Shown in pieces: positions 5,110-5,744 of a DNA stretch of 5,744 nucleotides. Under the pieces are notes generated by a model. It did no database searches and was not told the DNA's origin. It was given only the letters and a program-made list of their open reading frames with translations. The DNA lies in assembly GCA_900551655.1 (NCBI GenBank), contig URWM01000115.1, positions 1 through 5,744 on the forward strand, written 5' to 3'. The position numbers were made by a program, and so were the translations under genes. Source of the stretch: an uncultured Collinsella sp. Its GTDB lineage: Bacteria; Actinomycetota; Coriobacteriia; Coriobacteriales; Coriobacteriaceae. The number at the start of each line of letters is the position of its first letter. Position 1 is the first letter of the stretch.

Positions 5110-5613
5110 TTACCAGCGGGTAACGGATACGCCGTCGACGCCAGAGCCGTCTGCCGTGGCGATGCGCATCCACGGACCAGCTGCGACAGGGGTGTATGTA
5201 ACTCCATTGATTGCGAAGGTGATCTGTCCCGACTTATTGCCGGTCGTATAGCTGTTGCGATACGGCCAGGACCCCGTTGCCGTTCCGGTGCCTGCAAACT
5301 GCATGTCACCCAAAGCGTTCCCGCCAGCCCAGCATCCAGCATTGGAATCAGCGCATCCACGCGAGACAGCTACCGAATAATCTTCAGCCTCGCTCGGCGG
5401 CAGCACGTCCACCAATTCGCCGTTGCTGGAATCAAAGAGAATCGTTGTGCCAGGTTCGCCGACAATCATGTCCCCGCCCGACGGAGTGGTGGTAAGTTCA
5501 TAGAACGACTCGTCAGTGGTTTCTTGAGCAGATGCCACCGGGACTGCCGTCGACAGGAGCGCCAGCAGAGTCATTGGAACCACTGCCATCTTCAAATGCT
5601 TGGTACGTAACAT
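5110..5613 (-). CDS. Secreted protein of unknown function, plasmid cargo
   Basis: I do not recognise this 167-residue protein. It starts MLRTKHLKMAVVPMTLLALL, a classical Sec signal peptide with basic head and hydrophobic core, with likely cleavage after Ala29 (VASA|QET). The mature part (about 138 residues) has an acidic stretch (31-80), then a domain rich in Gly, Ser, Thr and aromatics. Its only two cysteines, Cys87 and Cys94 (RGCADSNAGCWAGG), are close enough for a disulfide after export. The rest (TGSWPYRNSYTTGNKSG, then ITFAINGVTY) looks like beta strands, and the chain ends in Trp. There is no LPXTG anchor or second membrane segment, so it should be released. ATG at 5613 is chosen because AAGGGGG (5625-5619) is a good ribosome site and the signal peptide starts there; a longer frame beginning MYKRQ is translated adapter. 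Its GC content looks lower than that of mobA, hinting at separate acquisition. A bacteriocin, inhibitor or surface-interaction role are all guesses. Confidence 0.85.
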   Translation of the reverse strand: MLRTKHLKMAVVPMTLLALLSTAVPVASAQETTDESFYELTTTPSGGDMIVGEPGTTILFDSSNGELVDVLPPSEAEDYSVAVSRGCADSNAGCWAGGNALGDMQFAGTGTATGSWPYRNSYTTGNKSGQITFAINGVTYTPVAAGPWMRIATADGSGVDGVSVTRW

Positions 5614-5634
5614 TTTTGCCCCCTTGATTAGGTA

Positions 5635-5665
5635 TGCCAGACGTGCGTCTGACAAGGAAATTATA
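5635..5665 (-). promoter_or_regulatory. Promoter (TATAAT) and operator-like inverted repeat of the secreted-protein gene
   Basis: On the minus strand a perfect -10 box TATAAT lies at 5665-5660; no convincing -35 is visible 16-18 bases upstream. Transcription should start near 5653, giving a leader of about 40 bases. A 20-base inverted repeat, TGCCAGACG-TG-CGTCTGACA (5635-5654), with eight of nine pairs matching, sits at the predicted start. That position is typical of a repressor operator. No regulator gene is present in the window, so control would come from elsewhere. Confidence 0.6.
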
Positions 5666-5697
5666 GCTCTTGGACCTTGGATTGAACAGACCAGTAA

Positions 5698-5744
5698 CTG
5701 TCTCTTATACACATCTCCGAGCCCACGAGACGTAGAGGAATCTC
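5698..5744 (+). other. Nextera i7-side adapter, not biological sequence
   Basis: Bases 5698-5716 are the reverse complement of the Tn5 mosaic end (CTGTCTCTTATACACATCT). Bases 5717-5731 (CCGAGCCCACGAGAC) are the read-2 adapter. Bases 5732-5739 (GTAGAGGA) lie in the i7 index position and match an index I recall, and ATCTC begins the i7 tail. Natural sequence ends at 5697. Confidence 0.98.

Noticed and set aside
4197..5360. Minus-strand 387-residue open frame antisense to mobA
   Set aside because: A Ser/Arg-rich shadow caused by high GC; the relaxase motifs are on the plus strand, and this frame also runs across the terminator and the separate secreted-protein gene.
5614..5712. Extended N-terminus (MYKRQLLVCSIQ...) of the secreted protein
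   Set aside because: The first residues are translated from the Nextera adapter, and the rest would run through the promoter and operator region; the ribosome site and signal peptide define the start at 5613.
1..5744. Toxin-antitoxin, resistance or conjugation channel genes
   Set aside because: None seen on either strand; the plasmid appears mobilizable rather than self-transmissible.

Overview
The window is an assembled contig from a small mobilizable plasmid, with untrimmed Illumina Nextera adapters at both ends (1-42 and 5698-5744). Real biological sequence is 43-5697. GC-rich genes with strong GC bias at the third codon position, two apparently leaderless promoters, a Rep_3 initiator with iterons, and an Actinomycetota-style IS607 element together suggest a human- or animal-associated Actinomycetota, most likely Bifidobacterium. 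That host assignment is inference, not proof.

Layout, left to right. (1) Replication module, 43-849: a Rep_3-type replication initiator on the minus strand, cut off by the contig end before its C-terminus; an extended -10 promoter with an overlapping inverted repeat directly at its start codon; and about six ~22-bp iteron-like units at 719-849. (2) An IS607-type transposon, roughly 930-2799: tnpA (serine recombinase with an N-terminal MerR-like HTH) and tnpB (RNA-guided nuclease family) overlap by one base. TnpB keeps its RuvC D-E-D triad and zinc finger but appears to lack about five residues just before the zinc finger. (3) Mobilization module, 2800-5046: a small basic MobC/TraD-like protein on the minus strand, an oriT with an RSF1010-type nic core (TAAGTGCG^CCCT, minus strand) set between two perfect hairpins, a strongly structured leader, and a 400-residue MOBQ (MobA/MobL) relaxase on the plus strand. 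The divergent mobC-oriT-mobA arrangement matches IncQ/RSF1010. (4) Cargo, 5110-5697: a 167-residue secreted protein of unknown function on the minus strand, with its own TATAAT promoter and an inverted repeat at the predicted transcription start. A bidirectional terminator separates it from mobA.

How it works together: Rep acting at the iterons would maintain the plasmid. The relaxase plus MobC-like protein would nick oriT and lead the strand out toward mobC, with mobA entering last, using a helper plasmid's transfer channel since no T4SS or coupling protein is visible. The IS607 element sits between the replication and mobilization modules. The secreted protein is the only apparent cargo. 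The most notable signals are the doubly hairpinned oriT, the two leaderless promoters, the altered TnpB, and the operator-controlled secreted protein.
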